From: Rhodoblastus sp963710275 | GTDB lineage: Bacteria; Pseudomonadota; Alphaproteobacteria; Rhizobiales; Beijerinckiaceae | Direction: 5' to 3' | Assembly (NCBI GenBank): GCA_963710275.1 | Contig: CAVPZS010000007.1 | Coordinates: 62,001-126,000 of the forward strand | DNA length: 64,000 nt | Part shown: in pieces, positions 38,149-47,224 of the stretch | Layout: every line of letters begins with the position of its first letter | Position numbering within the stretch: the stretch's first letter is position 1 | Notes under the pieces: generated by a model | The model's database searches: none | Told to the model about the DNA's origin: nothing | What the model saw: only the letters and a program-made list of their open reading frames with translations | Translations under genes and position numbers: made by a program

Positions 38149-38934
38149 TTGGAGTCATCCATTCTGCTCAGCCGCGCGGAGAACTGGACCGAGATCACGC
38201 TGAACCGGCCGGACCGCCTCAACAGCTTCAACGAGGACATGCATCGCGGGCTCGCCCGCGCCTTCGCGGAGATTGAAGCGGACGACAAGTGTCGCGCCGT
38301 GCTGCTCACCGGCGCCGGGCGAGGCTTCTGCGCCGGCCAGGACCTCGGCGACAGCGCCGCCACGCAAGAGGCGCCGGATCTGGGCGTGACCATCGAAACC
38401 TTTTACAATCCGCTGGTGCGCCGAATTCGCGCGCTGCAAAAGCCTGTCGTCTGCGCGGTCAATGGCGTGGCCGCCGGCGCCGGCGCCAATCTCGCCTTCG
38501 CCTGCGACATCGTGCTCGCCGCGCGTTCGGCCAAATTCATCCAGGCCTTCGCCAAGATCGGCCTCATACCGGATTGCGGCGGCACGTTCTTCCTGCCGCG
38601 CCTGGTCGGCGACGCCCGCGCCCGCGCGCTCTGCCTGCTGGCCGAGCCGGTCGCCGCATCGCAGGCGGCGGACTGGGGCATGATCTGGCGCGCCGTCGAT
38701 GACGCCGAGCTGATGACGGAAGCCCGCGCCCTGACCGCGCGCCTCGCCGCCCAGCCGACGGTTGGCCTCGGCCTCATCAAGCAGGCGCTCGACGCCTCCG
38801 CCGCCAATGGTCTCGACGCGCAGCTCGACGTCGAGCGCGACCTCCAGCGCAAGGCGGGACGCACGCCGGACTTCGCCGAGGGCGTGCGCGCCTTCAACGA
38901 AAAACGGCCCGCGGTCTTTTCGGGGAAAGCCTGA
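38149..38934 (+). CDS. paaG: Phenylacetate degradation enoyl-CoA hydratase/isomerase PaaG
   Basis: PaaG isomerises ring-1,2-epoxyphenylacetyl-CoA to oxepin-CoA and also shifts the double bond of a later intermediate. The 261-residue crotonase-fold protein has GAGRGFCAGQDLGDSAATQE (oxyanion hole), NGVAAGAGANLAFACDIVLA and LIPDCGGTFFLPRLVGDARA with the catalytic Asp. The TTG at 38149 is the likely start (AGGGAGAGG upstream). The stop overlaps the paaI start by one base (TGATG). Confidence 0.9.
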   Translation: MESSILLSRAENWTEITLNRPDRLNSFNEDMHRGLARAFAEIEADDKCRAVLLTGAGRGFCAGQDLGDSAATQEAPDLGVTIETFYNPLVRRIRALQKPVVCAVNGVAAGAGANLAFACDIVLAARSAKFIQAFAKIGLIPDCGGTFFLPRLVGDARARALCLLAEPVAASQAADWGMIWRAVDDAELMTEARALTARLAAQPTVGLGLIKQALDASAANGLDAQLDVERDLQRKAGRTPDFAEGVRAFNEKRPAVFSGKA

Positions 38935-39410
38935 TGAGCGGACATCACCTCACCCCGCAGCAGACGGCCGAACGCGCGGCGCAGGTCATGCGCAAAGGCG
39001 ACCACGCCTGTGAAGCCCTCGGCATCGACATCGTCTCGGTCTCGCCCGGCGCCGCGACATTGACCATGCTGGTGCGCAAGGACATGATCAACGGCCATGA
39101 CACGGCCCATGGCGGCTTCATCTTCGCGCTCGCCGACACGGCTTTCGCCTATGCCTGCAATTCGAACGGCCACACGACCGTTGCAGCCCATTGCTCCGTC
39201 ACCTTCATTCGTCCGGCAAAGCTCGGCGACCTGCTCCAGGCGGACGCGCGGGAAATTTCACACGCCGGCCGGTCGGGCATCTACGACATCAGGGTTGGCG
39301 TCGGCGACAAGACCATCGCCGAATTTCGCGGCCATTCCCGCACGATCGGCGGCTCGTTCATCGACGGCGCCGAGGCCGGAGCGTCAGAACAAGACAAATC
39401 AAAAAAATAA
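38934..39410 (+). CDS. paaI: Hydroxyphenylacetyl-CoA thioesterase PaaI
   Basis: A 158-residue hotdog-fold thioesterase that rescues CoA from dead-end hydroxyphenylacetyl-CoA esters. Visible family features are NGHDTAHGGFIFALADTAFA (catalytic Asp and helix) and VAAHCSVTFIRPAKLGDLL. Translationally coupled between paaG and paaK. Confidence 0.92.
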   Translation: MSGHHLTPQQTAERAAQVMRKGDHACEALGIDIVSVSPGAATLTMLVRKDMINGHDTAHGGFIFALADTAFAYACNSNGHTTVAAHCSVTFIRPAKLGDLLQADAREISHAGRSGIYDIRVGVGDKTIAEFRGHSRTIGGSFIDGAEAGASEQDKSKK

Positions 39411-39427
39411 AACCGATGGAGGAAAAA

Positions 39428-40765
39428 ATGACTGTGGTCGCGAAAAAGCGGGAAGCCCTTCCCGGGCTCATGGACGGCCTCGATGCGGCGGAACGGGCGT
39501 CGCGCGACGAGATCATGTCGCTGCAGCGCGAGCGCATGGCGCGGACCCTGTGGCGGGCCTATGAAAACGTGCCGCATTACCGCAAGGCCTTCGACGCCAG
39601 GGGCGTCCATCCCGCGGATTTCCGGGTTCTCTCCGACCTGGCGAAATTCCCCTTCACGGTGAAGACCGACCTGCGCGACAATTATCCCTTCGGCCTCTTC
39701 GCCGTGCCGCGTGACCAGGTCATCCGCCTGCATGGCTCGTCGGGCACGACCGGCAAGCCGGTGGTCGTCGGCTACACCAGGGCCGACGTCGACATGTGGG
39801 CGGACGTGGTCGCCCGGTCGCTTCGCGCGGCTGGCGTGCGCCCTGGCATGATGGTGCATGTCGCCTATGGCTATGGCCTGTTCACCGGCGGCCTCGGCGC
39901 GCATTACGGGGCCGAGAAGCTCGGCTGCACCGTCGTCCCGGTCTCGGGCGGCATGACCGAGCGCCAGGTCCATCTGATCAACGACTTCCAGCCCGACGCG
40001 ATCATGGTGACGCCGAGCTACATGATGGCGCTGCTGGAGGGCTTCAAGAACGCCGGCCTCGACCCGCGCGAGACCTCCCTGCGCTACGGCATTTTCGGCG
40101 CCGAGCCCTGGACCAACGCCATGCGGCAGGCGATCGAAAAATCCTTCGATCTCGACGCCACGGATATTTACGGACTGTCCGAGGTGATCGGGCCGGGCGT
40201 GGCCCAGGAATGCGTCGAGACCAAGGACGGGCTGCACATCTGGGAAGACCATTTCTATCCCGAAGTCATCGATCCCGTCACCGGCGAAGTCCTGCCCGAA
40301 GGGTCGAAGGGCGAGCTGGTGTTCACCTCGCTGACCAAGGAAGCCTTTCCGATCATCCGCTATCGCACGCGCGACTTGACACGCCTGCTGCCGGGCACGG
40401 CGCGGCCTGGCATGCGGCGCATGGAGAAGATCACCGGCCGTTCCGACGACATGATCATCCTGCGCGGCGTCAACGTCTTCCCGACCCAGATCGAGGAATT
40501 GCTGCTGGAGACCGACTGGTGCTCAGGCCATTACCAGATCGAGCTGGCCCGCCCGGGCCTGATGGACGAAATGATTGTTCATGCCGAAGTGCGCGGCGAC
40601 AAGCTCGACTCGAACCTGGAAAACGCAGCGGCCAGGCTGGTGGCGCGGATCAAGAGCACGATCGGCATTTCGACGCGGGTGGAAATTTGCGGTCCGGGCG
40701 CGCTCGAACGCTCGACCACCGGCAAGGCCAAGCGCGTCGCCGACAACAGGCCGAAGGCGGATTGA
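39428..40765 (+). CDS. paaK: Phenylacetate-CoA ligase PaaK
   Basis: Activates phenylacetate to phenylacetyl-CoA with ATP, the entry step of the pathway. The 445 residues show the ATP loop LHGSSGTTGKPVVVGYTRAD, GAEPWTNAMRQAIEKSF, DIYGLSEVIGPGVAQECVET and GRSDDMIILRGVNVFPTQIE. The ATG at 39428 has GGAGG 6 bp upstream; an open frame further upstream is a shadow of paaI. Confidence 0.95.
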   Translation: MTVVAKKREALPGLMDGLDAAERASRDEIMSLQRERMARTLWRAYENVPHYRKAFDARGVHPADFRVLSDLAKFPFTVKTDLRDNYPFGLFAVPRDQVIRLHGSSGTTGKPVVVGYTRADVDMWADVVARSLRAAGVRPGMMVHVAYGYGLFTGGLGAHYGAEKLGCTVVPVSGGMTERQVHLINDFQPDAIMVTPSYMMALLEGFKNAGLDPRETSLRYGIFGAEPWTNAMRQAIEKSFDLDATDIYGLSEVIGPGVAQECVETKDGLHIWEDHFYPEVIDPVTGEVLPEGSKGELVFTSLTKEAFPIIRYRTRDLTRLLPGTARPGMRRMEKITGRSDDMIILRGVNVFPTQIEELLLETDWCSGHYQIELARPGLMDEMIVHAEVRGDKLDSNLENAAARLVARIKSTIGISTRVEICGPGALERSTTGKAKRVADNRPKAD

Positions 40766-40775
40766 GCCGGTCACG

Positions 40776-40810
40776 GCGGCGTCGAGCCTCGACGGGACGC
40801 TCGACGCCGC
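40776..40810. terminator. Hairpin between convergent paaK and DUF1003 gene
   Basis: Perfect 11-bp stem GCGGCGTCGAG / CTCGACGCCGC with a 13-nt loop, in the 50-bp gap between two convergent genes. There is no T run, so termination would rest on the stem alone, or it may act as an mRNA 3'-end stabiliser. Confidence 0.55.
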
Positions 40811-40815
40811 GGAGC

Positions 40816-41766
40816 CTATTGCCCATCCATCTCCATGTCGGGCGATGACTCCAGGTCCTCCGCCTGAGCGTCATCGACGGACTTCGGCGTCTTGACTTTC
40901 TTGTGACGGCCGCCCTGGTGCAGCATTTCGATCTGCACCTGCTGAATCTCCGACAGGCGTTGCCATTGCCGGGAGATGAGGTAGTCGATCTTTTCGTGCA
41001 GATGGCGGATTTCAAGCTCCGCCTTGAGGTTGACCCGATAGTCGTTGAACGAGCGCGCGCGGTCTTTTTCTTCCTGCCGCTTCTGGCTCATCATGATGAC
41101 CGGCGCCTGGATCGCCGCAATGCAGGACAGCACGAGGTTGAGCAGGATGAAGGGATAGGGATCGAACGCCGCCCCTTCGCCTTTCACGACATTGAAAGCC
41201 ATCCAGATGAACAGAACGACGAAGAAGGAGATCAGGAACGCCCAGCTTCCACCGAAGCTCGCCAGGTGATCGGAGAGGCGTTCTCCGAACGTGCGCTGTT
41301 CGTCGTATTCCTCTTCGGTGTTTTCGGCGATCGTTTCCTGTTTGGCGATGCTTTCGGCGACCTGGCGGTCGAGTTCCGAGAACTCGCCATGCTCCTGCTG
41401 GAGCAGTTCTTCGACGTAAAGCATCTGGTAGCGGGCAAGTTCGCCGAAGCTGATCTTGGCGTCCGTTGGCAGGTCGGGAAAGTCGCGCTGGATTCGCTCC
41501 GCAAGCGAAGGCCGCAGGCTGTCGATGCGGACCAACTGGCGCTTGCGATAAGTGCGTCCGCTGATCGCCGAGGTCGCCTTCTTGGCGCGCTGCTTGCCGC
41601 CGGCGATCTGGCCGCCGTCCTCGATGAAGTCCTGCTCTTCCTCGAGGTTCTGCCCGTCACTCTCCTGATCGGCAAGCTCCTGATCAGAAAGCTCGTGATC
41701 AGAAAGCTCCTGACCGGCATGGATGTCATCAAGCTCGAGTTTCTGGCCGTCGGGCGTCTCGGACAT
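40816..41766 (-). CDS. DUF1003 membrane protein
   Basis: A 316-residue protein. The N-terminal 70 residues are acidic and repetitive (LSDHE, LSDQE, LADQE). The DUF1003 core from about 165 has FGERLSDHLASFGGSWAFLI, two membrane helices and PYPFILLNLVLSCIAAIQAP, then a coiled-coil tail EKIDYLISRQWQRLSEIQQV. The function of this widespread family is not established. It lies inside the paa region but faces the other way from paaK. Confidence 0.85.
   Translation of the reverse strand: MSETPDGQKLELDDIHAGQELSDHELSDQELADQESDGQNLEEEQDFIEDGGQIAGGKQRAKKATSAISGRTYRKRQLVRIDSLRPSLAERIQRDFPDLPTDAKISFGELARYQMLYVEELLQQEHGEFSELDRQVAESIAKQETIAENTEEEYDEQRTFGERLSDHLASFGGSWAFLISFFVVLFIWMAFNVVKGEGAAFDPYPFILLNLVLSCIAAIQAPVIMMSQKRQEEKDRARSFNDYRVNLKAELEIRHLHEKIDYLISRQWQRLSEIQQVQIEMLHQGGRHKKVKTPKSVDDAQAEDLESSPDMEMDGQ
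41662..41714. repeat. 15-bp tandem repeat inside the DUF1003 gene
   Basis: About 3.5 units of CTCCTGATCAGAAAG (with small changes), in frame, encoding the LSDQE-like pentapeptides of the N-terminus. Such in-frame microsatellites can vary in copy number by slippage. Confidence 0.7.
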
Positions 41767-41941
41767 GGTCGTCTCCAGAAGAAATCCCGCGGGCTTGCCC
41801 GAAGCAGCCCGCCGAGGGGAGTTACCACAAAAATTCCAGACAGGCTAAATTGGTTTCGAGCCAGGCGCAGTTACAATTGATGGGCCGCCTTGACGCCTGG
41901 CGAAGAAGCTCGGCAGATCTCGTCTCCCGCCGAAGCCCTCA

Positions 41942-42385
41942 TTACTTCTCAAGCTTCCCGTGCATGACCATGATGGTCTGCTGCATGAGCGCGCAAAGGG
42001 TTTCCTTTTCCCCCTTGACGGCGAAAACCTCGGCCTTGGTCACGATCAGGGTCCGGCCGGGCCGGACGACCTCTCCACGGGCGATCAGCTTTTCGCCGTC
42101 CGCCGGCGCCACCAGGTTCATCTTGTATTCGACAGTCAGCACCGAAGCGTCGGCGGGGGCCATGGTCATCGCGGCGTAACCCGCCGCCGAATCGGCGATC
42201 ATCCCCACGACGCCGCCATGAACGAAACCGTGCTGCTGCTCGATGCCGTCCCAGTGCGGCACATGGATTTCGGCGCGCCCCTGTTCGACAACCGGCAGAG
42301 TCGCGCGAATGAGATGCATGGCCTTCTGCTTGTCGAAACTGGCGGTGACCAATTCGGCGAAGTCGCGATGCGCAAGACGTGTCAT
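41942..42385 (-). CDS. Hotdog-fold thioesterase (PaaI-like)
   Basis: A 147-residue protein with the hotdog core GIEQQHGFVHGGVVGMIADS, AAGYAAMTMAPADASVLTVE and NLVAPADGEKLIARGEVVRP. The family hydrolyses acyl- or aryl-CoA esters. It lies downstream of the paaABCDE terminator hairpin, so its expression may be partly separate. It is distinct from paaI at 38934, giving the cluster two thioesterases. Confidence 0.82.
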   Translation of the reverse strand: MTRLAHRDFAELVTASFDKQKAMHLIRATLPVVEQGRAEIHVPHWDGIEQQHGFVHGGVVGMIADSAAGYAAMTMAPADASVLTVEYKMNLVAPADGEKLIARGEVVRPGRTLIVTKAEVFAVKGEKETLCALMQQTIMVMHGKLEK

Positions 42386-42419
42386 GGGGTCCCCGGATTT
42401 TGGCTTCGGCCTATGATGC

Positions 42420-42445
42420 AAAAAAGCCCGGCTGTGAGGCCGGGC
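42420..42445 (-). terminator. Terminator after paaABCDE
   Basis: Stem GCCCGGC (42426-42432) / GCCGGGC (42439-42445); on the minus strand it is followed by six T. It lies 21 bp after the paaE stop. Confidence 0.75.
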
Positions 42446-42466
42446 CGGTGAGGAAAATTTTCCGTC

Positions 42467-43604
42467 TCACATATGGTCGAAGTCGACGACGACGCGCGGG
42501 CTGGTCGGCCGCGCCTGGCAGGTGAGGACAAAGCCGGACTCCAGCTCCCACGGCTCGAGGGAAAAATTGACCTCCATCGCGACGGTTCCCTCGACGATCT
42601 TGGCGCGGCAGGTCGAGCACATGCCGCCCTTGCAGGCGAAGGGCAGATCGACCCCGGCGCGCAGCGCCGCGTCGAGGATGGCTTCGCCCTCGGCGGCGGG
42701 GACCTCGCGCCGCTTTCCATCGACGACCAGCGAAACAATGTGCGCCGCCGGCGCTTCCGGCGCGATCACCGGAGCGGGGCGCGGGCGCCCGCCCTTGGCG
42801 GAAACGAAACGCTCGACATGGATCTTTTCCGGCGCGACGCCCAGTTCCTTCAGCGCGGCCTCGACATTGTCGATCATGCCTGAGGGACCGCAGATATAGG
42901 CGTGGTCGACAGCCGCCGCCGGCAACATTTTCGTCAGCAGCAGGCGCACCTTTTCGCCGTCGATATGGCCGTTGAGGATCGAGACGTCCTGCGCCTCGCG
43001 GCTGAGCACGTGAAAAACCGAGAGACGGCCCATGTGCCTGTCCTTCAGCTCCTCAAGCTCCTGGCGGAACATCATCTCGTCGACGCTGCGGCTGCCGTAG
43101 AACAGGAAGAAGCGGCTGTCCTTTTCCTGCGCCAGCGTGTGGCGCAGGATGGACAAGAGCGGCGTGATGCCGGAGCCGGCGGCGAAGCCGACATGGACGC
43201 GGGCCTTGTCCGAAGCGGCGACCTGCCCGAACCGGCCGGTCGGCGTCATCACTTCGAGTTTGTCGCCCGCGGTCAGTTCCTGATGGACCCAGCTCGAAAA
43301 CAGGCCATTGTCGATGCGCTTGACCGCGACGCGCAACTCCCGGTCGGCAGGCGCGGAGCAGATCGAATAGGACCGGCGCGCCTCCTCGCCATCGATAAGG
43401 GTGCGCAGCGTCAGATATTGGCCCGGCGCAAAGGCGTAATCGGCGGCGAGTTCTGGAGGGAACATCGAAAATGAGGGAAACCGCATCCGGGGTTTCCCGC
43501 CGGACCTCGCCGATGGTCAGGAGATGGAAGCGCGGCGTCGCGGCTTTTTCGCGCGCAGGCGACAAGGCGGCGGCCGGGTCGGACGTCATGGGAATGGCGG
43601 TCAT
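42467..43604 (-). CDS. paaE: Phenylacetyl-CoA epoxidase reductase PaaE (one frameshift)
   Basis: Electron-transfer subunit passing NADPH electrons to the PaaAC diiron centre. Domain order is FAD (YAFAPGQYLTLRTLIDGEEA, RRSYSICSAP), NAD (GFAAGSGITPLLSILRHTLA), then a C-terminal [2Fe-2S] ferredoxin CKGGMCSTCRAKIVEGTVAM with the fourth Cys in VLTCQ. The frame breaks near 43460, between FHLLTIGEVRRETPDAVSLI and the rest. About 378 residues. Last of paaABCDE. Confidence 0.93.
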
Positions 43605-43616
43605 GGTCTTACCTGC

Positions 43617-44099
43617 TCAATGGCACTTGAAATAGTCGAACGGCTCCCGGCAGGCTTTGCAGCGCCACAGCGCCTTGCAGGAGGTCGAGCCGAATTCCGC
43701 GAGCCGCTCGGTGTCGTGGGACTGGCAACGCGGACAGGCGACCTCGTCCTGGCTGAACAGGGCGCGGCGTCCGCTCTTCCCGGCGGGCGGCGCAATGCCG
43801 TAACTTGCCAGCTTCTTGCGCCCTTCCGCGCTCATCCAGTCGGTCGTCCAGGCCGGCGACAACACCAGTTTCACCCGCGCGTTGGCGAAGCCCGCGCGGG
43901 CCAGCGCCGTCTCGATTTCGAAGCTGATGACATTCATCGCCGGGCATCCCGAATAGGTCGGGGTGACGTCGACTTCATAGCCGCTCTCTGTGGCCCTGAT
44001 GTCGCGCAGGACGCCGAGATCGGCGATGGAAAGCACGGGGATTTCAGGGTCGCAGACCGATCCGGCGATGCGGCCGATTTCCGCGATCGCGTCCTTCAC
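43617..44099 (-). CDS. paaD: PaaD, epoxidase maturation protein
   Basis: PaaD is thought to help insert the metal centre of the phenylacetyl-CoA epoxidase complex. The 160-residue protein has a DUF59/MIP18-like domain (CDPEIPVLSIADLGVLRDIR, VTPTYSGCPAMNVI) and a C-terminal zinc-ribbon ACPRCQSHDTERLAEFGSTS, CKALWRCKACREPF. The GTG at 44099 overlaps the paaC stop (GTGA) and gives the normal N-terminus; the ATG at 44144 would add 15 residues inside paaC. Confidence 0.92.
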   Translation of the reverse strand: MKDAIAEIGRIAGSVCDPEIPVLSIADLGVLRDIRATESGYEVDVTPTYSGCPAMNVISFEIETALARAGFANARVKLVLSPAWTTDWMSAEGRKKLASYGIAPPAGKSGRRALFSQDEVACPRCQSHDTERLAEFGSTSCKALWRCKACREPFDYFKCH

Positions 44100-44872
44100 C
44101 AGACGGCTCCCGGGACGGTTCGCTGCATATATTGCAGCTCGCACAACATCCGCCCGAAGGCTTCCGAATGCCGGCCCTCGCGCCCGCCCCGCTGCATCCA
44201 GCCATCGACCGGGACGGCCAGCGTCGCCCGCTCGAAGACAGATGCGACCGTCTGCCGCCAGTCCTCACGCAGACTGCCAGGATCGACGCCGATCTTTGCA
44301 TCGATCATTTCGCGGTCGACGGCGTCGACGGCGAAAAGCTCGCCGGTATAGGGCCAGAGTTTTGCGATCGCTTCCTCGATGCGGCGGCGGGCTTCCGGCG
44401 TCGAGTCGCCGAGGCGCACCACCCATTCCGCGCAATGGCGCAGGTGGTAGGCCATTTCCTTTTCGGCCTTGGCCGCGATGGCGGCAAGCGTCGCGTCCTT
44501 CGACGCCATCATCTCGCGCCAATAGGGAAAGGCGAAGGCGGCATAAAGGAATTGCCGGAGGATGGTCATGGCGAAATCGCCATTGGGCTGCTCGACCAGC
44601 AGCAGGTTTTCATAGCCGCTTTCACGCCGCAGATAGGCGAAGTCGTCTTCGCCATGGCCAAGCCCTTCGGCCTCGCCCGCATAGGTGTAGAGCGCACGGG
44701 CCTGGCCGATCAGGTCGAGCCCCATATTGGCCAGCGCCATTTCCTCTTCCATGATCGGCGCGCGCCCACACCATTCGGACAGGCGATGCCCGAGCACCAG
44801 CGCATCGTCGGCGCGGCGAAGCGCATAACGGACGAGCGGGTTTTCCGCGATGTCGATCGTTCCCTTGGCCAT
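44096..44872 (-). CDS. paaC: Phenylacetyl-CoA epoxidase structural subunit PaaC
   Basis: A ferritin-like subunit that pairs with PaaA and lacks the full metal site. The 258 residues include LSEWCGRAPIMEEEMALANM, GLDLIGQARALYTYAGE and EKEMAYHLRHCAEWVVRLGD, as in known PaaC proteins. It starts 7 bp after paaB. Confidence 0.95.
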   Translation of the reverse strand: MAKGTIDIAENPLVRYALRRADDALVLGHRLSEWCGRAPIMEEEMALANMGLDLIGQARALYTYAGEAEGLGHGEDDFAYLRRESGYENLLLVEQPNGDFAMTILRQFLYAAFAFPYWREMMASKDATLAAIAAKAEKEMAYHLRHCAEWVVRLGDSTPEARRRIEEAIAKLWPYTGELFAVDAVDREMIDAKIGVDPGSLREDWRQTVASVFERATLAVPVDGWMQRGGREGRHSEAFGRMLCELQYMQRTVPGAVW

Positions 44873-44879
44873 GGCGCCC

Positions 44880-45167
44880 TCACATATGCCCGACTTCTTC
44901 CGGCACTTCGTAGAAGGTCGGGTGGCGATAGATTTTCGAGGCGGTCGGCTCGAACATCATGTCCTTGTCCTGGGGATCGGAAGCGATGATGGCGTTGGAC
45001 GGCACGACCCAGAGCGACAGGCCTTCGCCGCGCCGCGTGTAAAGATCGCGCGCCGCCTGCAGCGCGAGCACGCCATCGGCGGCGTGCAGCGAGCCGACAT
45101 GCTTGTGGGCGAGGCCGTTGCGGGAGCGAATGAAGACTTCCCACAGGGGCGTATTCGGGCTGGTCAT
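44880..45167 (-). CDS. paaB: Phenylacetyl-CoA epoxidase subunit PaaB
   Basis: A 95-residue small subunit that bridges PaaAC heterodimers. Start MTSPNTPLWEVFIRSRNGLA, then HKHVGSLHAADGVLALQAAR and PSNAIIASDPQDKDMMFEPT, all standard. It lies 14 bp after the paaA stop. Confidence 0.95.
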   Translation of the reverse strand: MTSPNTPLWEVFIRSRNGLAHKHVGSLHAADGVLALQAARDLYTRRGEGLSLWVVPSNAIIASDPQDKDMMFEPTASKIYRHPTFYEVPEEVGHM

Positions 45168-45181
45168 GTCAAAACTCCGGT

Positions 45182-46172
45182 TCAGGCGGCCGCCTGGCTT
45201 TTTTCGTGCTTGCTGGAAAACGCCGCCGCGGCCTCGCGGACCCAGGCGCCGTCGTCATGCGCCTTGCGGCGCGCCTGCATGCGCTCGGCGTTGCAAGGGC
45301 CGTCGCCAGCGATGACCCGCTTGAACTCGTCCCAGTCGAGCGCGCCATAGCTCCAATGTCCCGTCGCCTCGTCGAACGCGAGGTCGGGGTCGGGAATGGC
45401 GAGGCCGAGGTAATGCGCCTGGGGCACAGTGGCGTCGACGAATTTCTGCCGCAACTCGTCATTGGAGAAGCGCTTGATCTTCCATCTGGTCGAAGCGTCG
45501 GAATGCTGGCTGGCCGAGTCGGGCGGCCCGAACATCATCAGGCATGGAAACCACCAGCGGTTCAGCGCCTCCTGCGCCATCGCCTTCTGCTCGGCATTGC
45601 CGCGCGAAAGCGTCAGCATGATCTCGTAGCCCTGGCGCTGGTGGAAGGATTTCCTCCTTGCACACGCGGATCATCGCCCGCGCGTAGGGACCATAGGAAC
45701 AGCGGCAGAGGGGGATCTGGTTCATGATCGCCGCGCCGTCGACCAGCCAGCCGATCGCGCCGATGTCGGCCCAGGTCGGGGTCGGATAATTGAAGATGGA
45801 GGAATATTTGGCCCTGCCCGACAGCAGCTGGTCGACCAGTTCCTCGCGCGAGACGCCGAGGGTTTCCGCCGCCGAATAGAGATAGAGTCCGTGGCCGCAC
45901 TCGTCCTGCACCTTGGCGAGCAGCGCGGCCTTGCGGCGCAGCGACGGCGCGCGGGTGATCCAGTTGCCCTCGGGCAGCATGCCGACGATTTCGGAATGGG
46001 CGTGTTGCGATATCTGACGGGTCAGCGTTTTTCGATAGGCCGCGGGCATCCAGTCATTGGGCTCGATCCGCTGTTCGGCGTCGATCCGCTTCTGGAAGGC
46101 GTCGAGCTTGGCCGCATCCTCGATCTGTGTGTCGCCCTTTTCCGGGCCTGCGTTGAGCGCCTGCGTGTACAT
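45182..46172 (-). CDS. paaA: Phenylacetyl-CoA epoxidase catalytic subunit PaaA (one frameshift)
   Basis: The diiron oxygenase subunit that makes ring-1,2-epoxyphenylacetyl-CoA. Iron-binding helices are visible: KVQDECGHGLYLYSAAETLG (ExxH) and the second ExxH region RVCKEESFHQRQGYEIMLTL. The latter spans the frame break near 45648, where an extra A in GGAAATCC disrupts CKEESFHQ. The C-terminal half continues FGPPDSASQHSDASTRWKIK. About 330 residues. First gene of paaABCDE, with a palindromic operator 47 bp upstream. Confidence 0.93.
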
Positions 46173-46218
46173 GGCCGCTTCTCCCTGTCGAGAGAAGGAT
46201 ATGTCACATATTTCTAAT

Positions 46219-46237
46219 TTACAACGTTTTTTTGTAA
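46219..46237. promoter_or_regulatory. Operator candidate upstream of paaA
   Basis: Inverted repeat TTACAA-CGTTTTT-TTGTAA in the 111-bp gap between paaX and paaA. The same ACAA(T)CG-T7/8-GTAAC pattern lies before the diiron gene at 49459. PaaX, encoded just upstream, is the natural candidate binder; this is inference. Confidence 0.6.
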
Positions 46238-46283
46238 CGCATTGATGTGAATCAAATTCAATCTTTTGTGCGGATCAAACCCT

Positions 46284-47183
46284 TCAGTTCTTGAAACGCC
46301 GGGAAATTCCATCGCCAGTCGCTCGGGACAGCGCCGATCCGTCCTCGCCGATCGCCGAAAGGTCGATCCAGCGCTCGGAGGCCTCGAGCAGGCGGAGATA
46401 AACTGACGCGCACAGGGTTCGCGCGGCCGTTCCGGGCCAATCCTCCGGCAGGATTTCCTCGGGAAGGAAAGGGTCGCGCAGGACGATCCGGCGATACTCG
46501 TGGATCAGCAGGATTCGCGCGGTAAAGGCTTCGAGGTCGGAAAACTCCACGCCCGCGTCGAGCGCCGCCTGCAAAGGCCGGAAGGCGGCAAGGAATCGGC
46601 GATAGGCCTCGCCTGTCTCCGCGAGCGGCCAGGCTCGGGCGGCCACGGCGCGGTTTTCGCTTTGCTCGCCGCGCATCTCGTAGCGCAGGAGGCCCTCGCC
46701 GCCGAACAGCGCGCCGCCCCCCGGCGCGATCCATATGCCCGGCGCCAGCAAGCCCAGTTGCGCCGCCTTGATCGCCTCGCGCTCGGGCGCCTCGCCTGGC
46801 GCGGCTTGCAAGAAAAGATCGAAATGCCCGGCCCAGGCGGGCGCCTGCCGAGCGTAAATGCGTTCGGCGGCGGCGAGGAAAGACTGCCGCTCCCGTTCGA
46901 CCAGACGATAGAAACTGTTGCGTCCGACGCGGCTGCGCTCGACCCAGCCGTCGGTGGTCAACCGCGACATGGCCGTGCGCACGACCCCGTCGCCGATGTC
47001 CAGCGAACGGAAAAACGTCAGAAGCGTTCCGAGCCAGACGGCGCCGCCGCGCGGCATCAGGGCGTCGCCGAATACCGTAATGATGATCGACCACGTCCGC
47101 GACGGTTCGCCGCGCAAATGGGCCAGTATGGGCGCGAGCGCGCTCGAAGAGGGTGGCTGATGACTTTCCACGCAAAGCCCCAT
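46284..47183 (-). CDS. paaX: Phenylacetyl-CoA-responsive repressor PaaX
   Basis: A 299-residue GntR-like winged-helix repressor of PAA catabolism, released by phenylacetyl-CoA. Features: SIIITVFGDALMPRGGAVWL (PaaX signature), LDIGDGVVRTAMSRLTTDGW VERSRVGRNSFYRL (HTH and wing), and the C-terminal domain with RILLIHEYRRIVLRDPFLPE and RWIDLSAIGED. It starts 41 bp after the reductase stop, so it is probably cotranscribed with the diiron-reductase pair, and is followed by paaA. Confidence 0.92.
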   Translation of the reverse strand: MGLCVESHQPPSSSALAPILAHLRGEPSRTWSIIITVFGDALMPRGGAVWLGTLLTFFRSLDIGDGVVRTAMSRLTTDGWVERSRVGRNSFYRLVERERQSFLAAAERIYARQAPAWAGHFDLFLQAAPGEAPEREAIKAAQLGLLAPGIWIAPGGGALFGGEGLLRYEMRGEQSENRAVAARAWPLAETGEAYRRFLAAFRPLQAALDAGVEFSDLEAFTARILLIHEYRRIVLRDPFLPEEILPEDWPGTAARTLCASVYLRLLEASERWIDLSAIGEDGSALSRATGDGISRRFKN

Positions 47184-47224
47184 AGCAGCTTTACGCCGCC
47201 AAGCTCAACCGTTTGGTTCAACCC

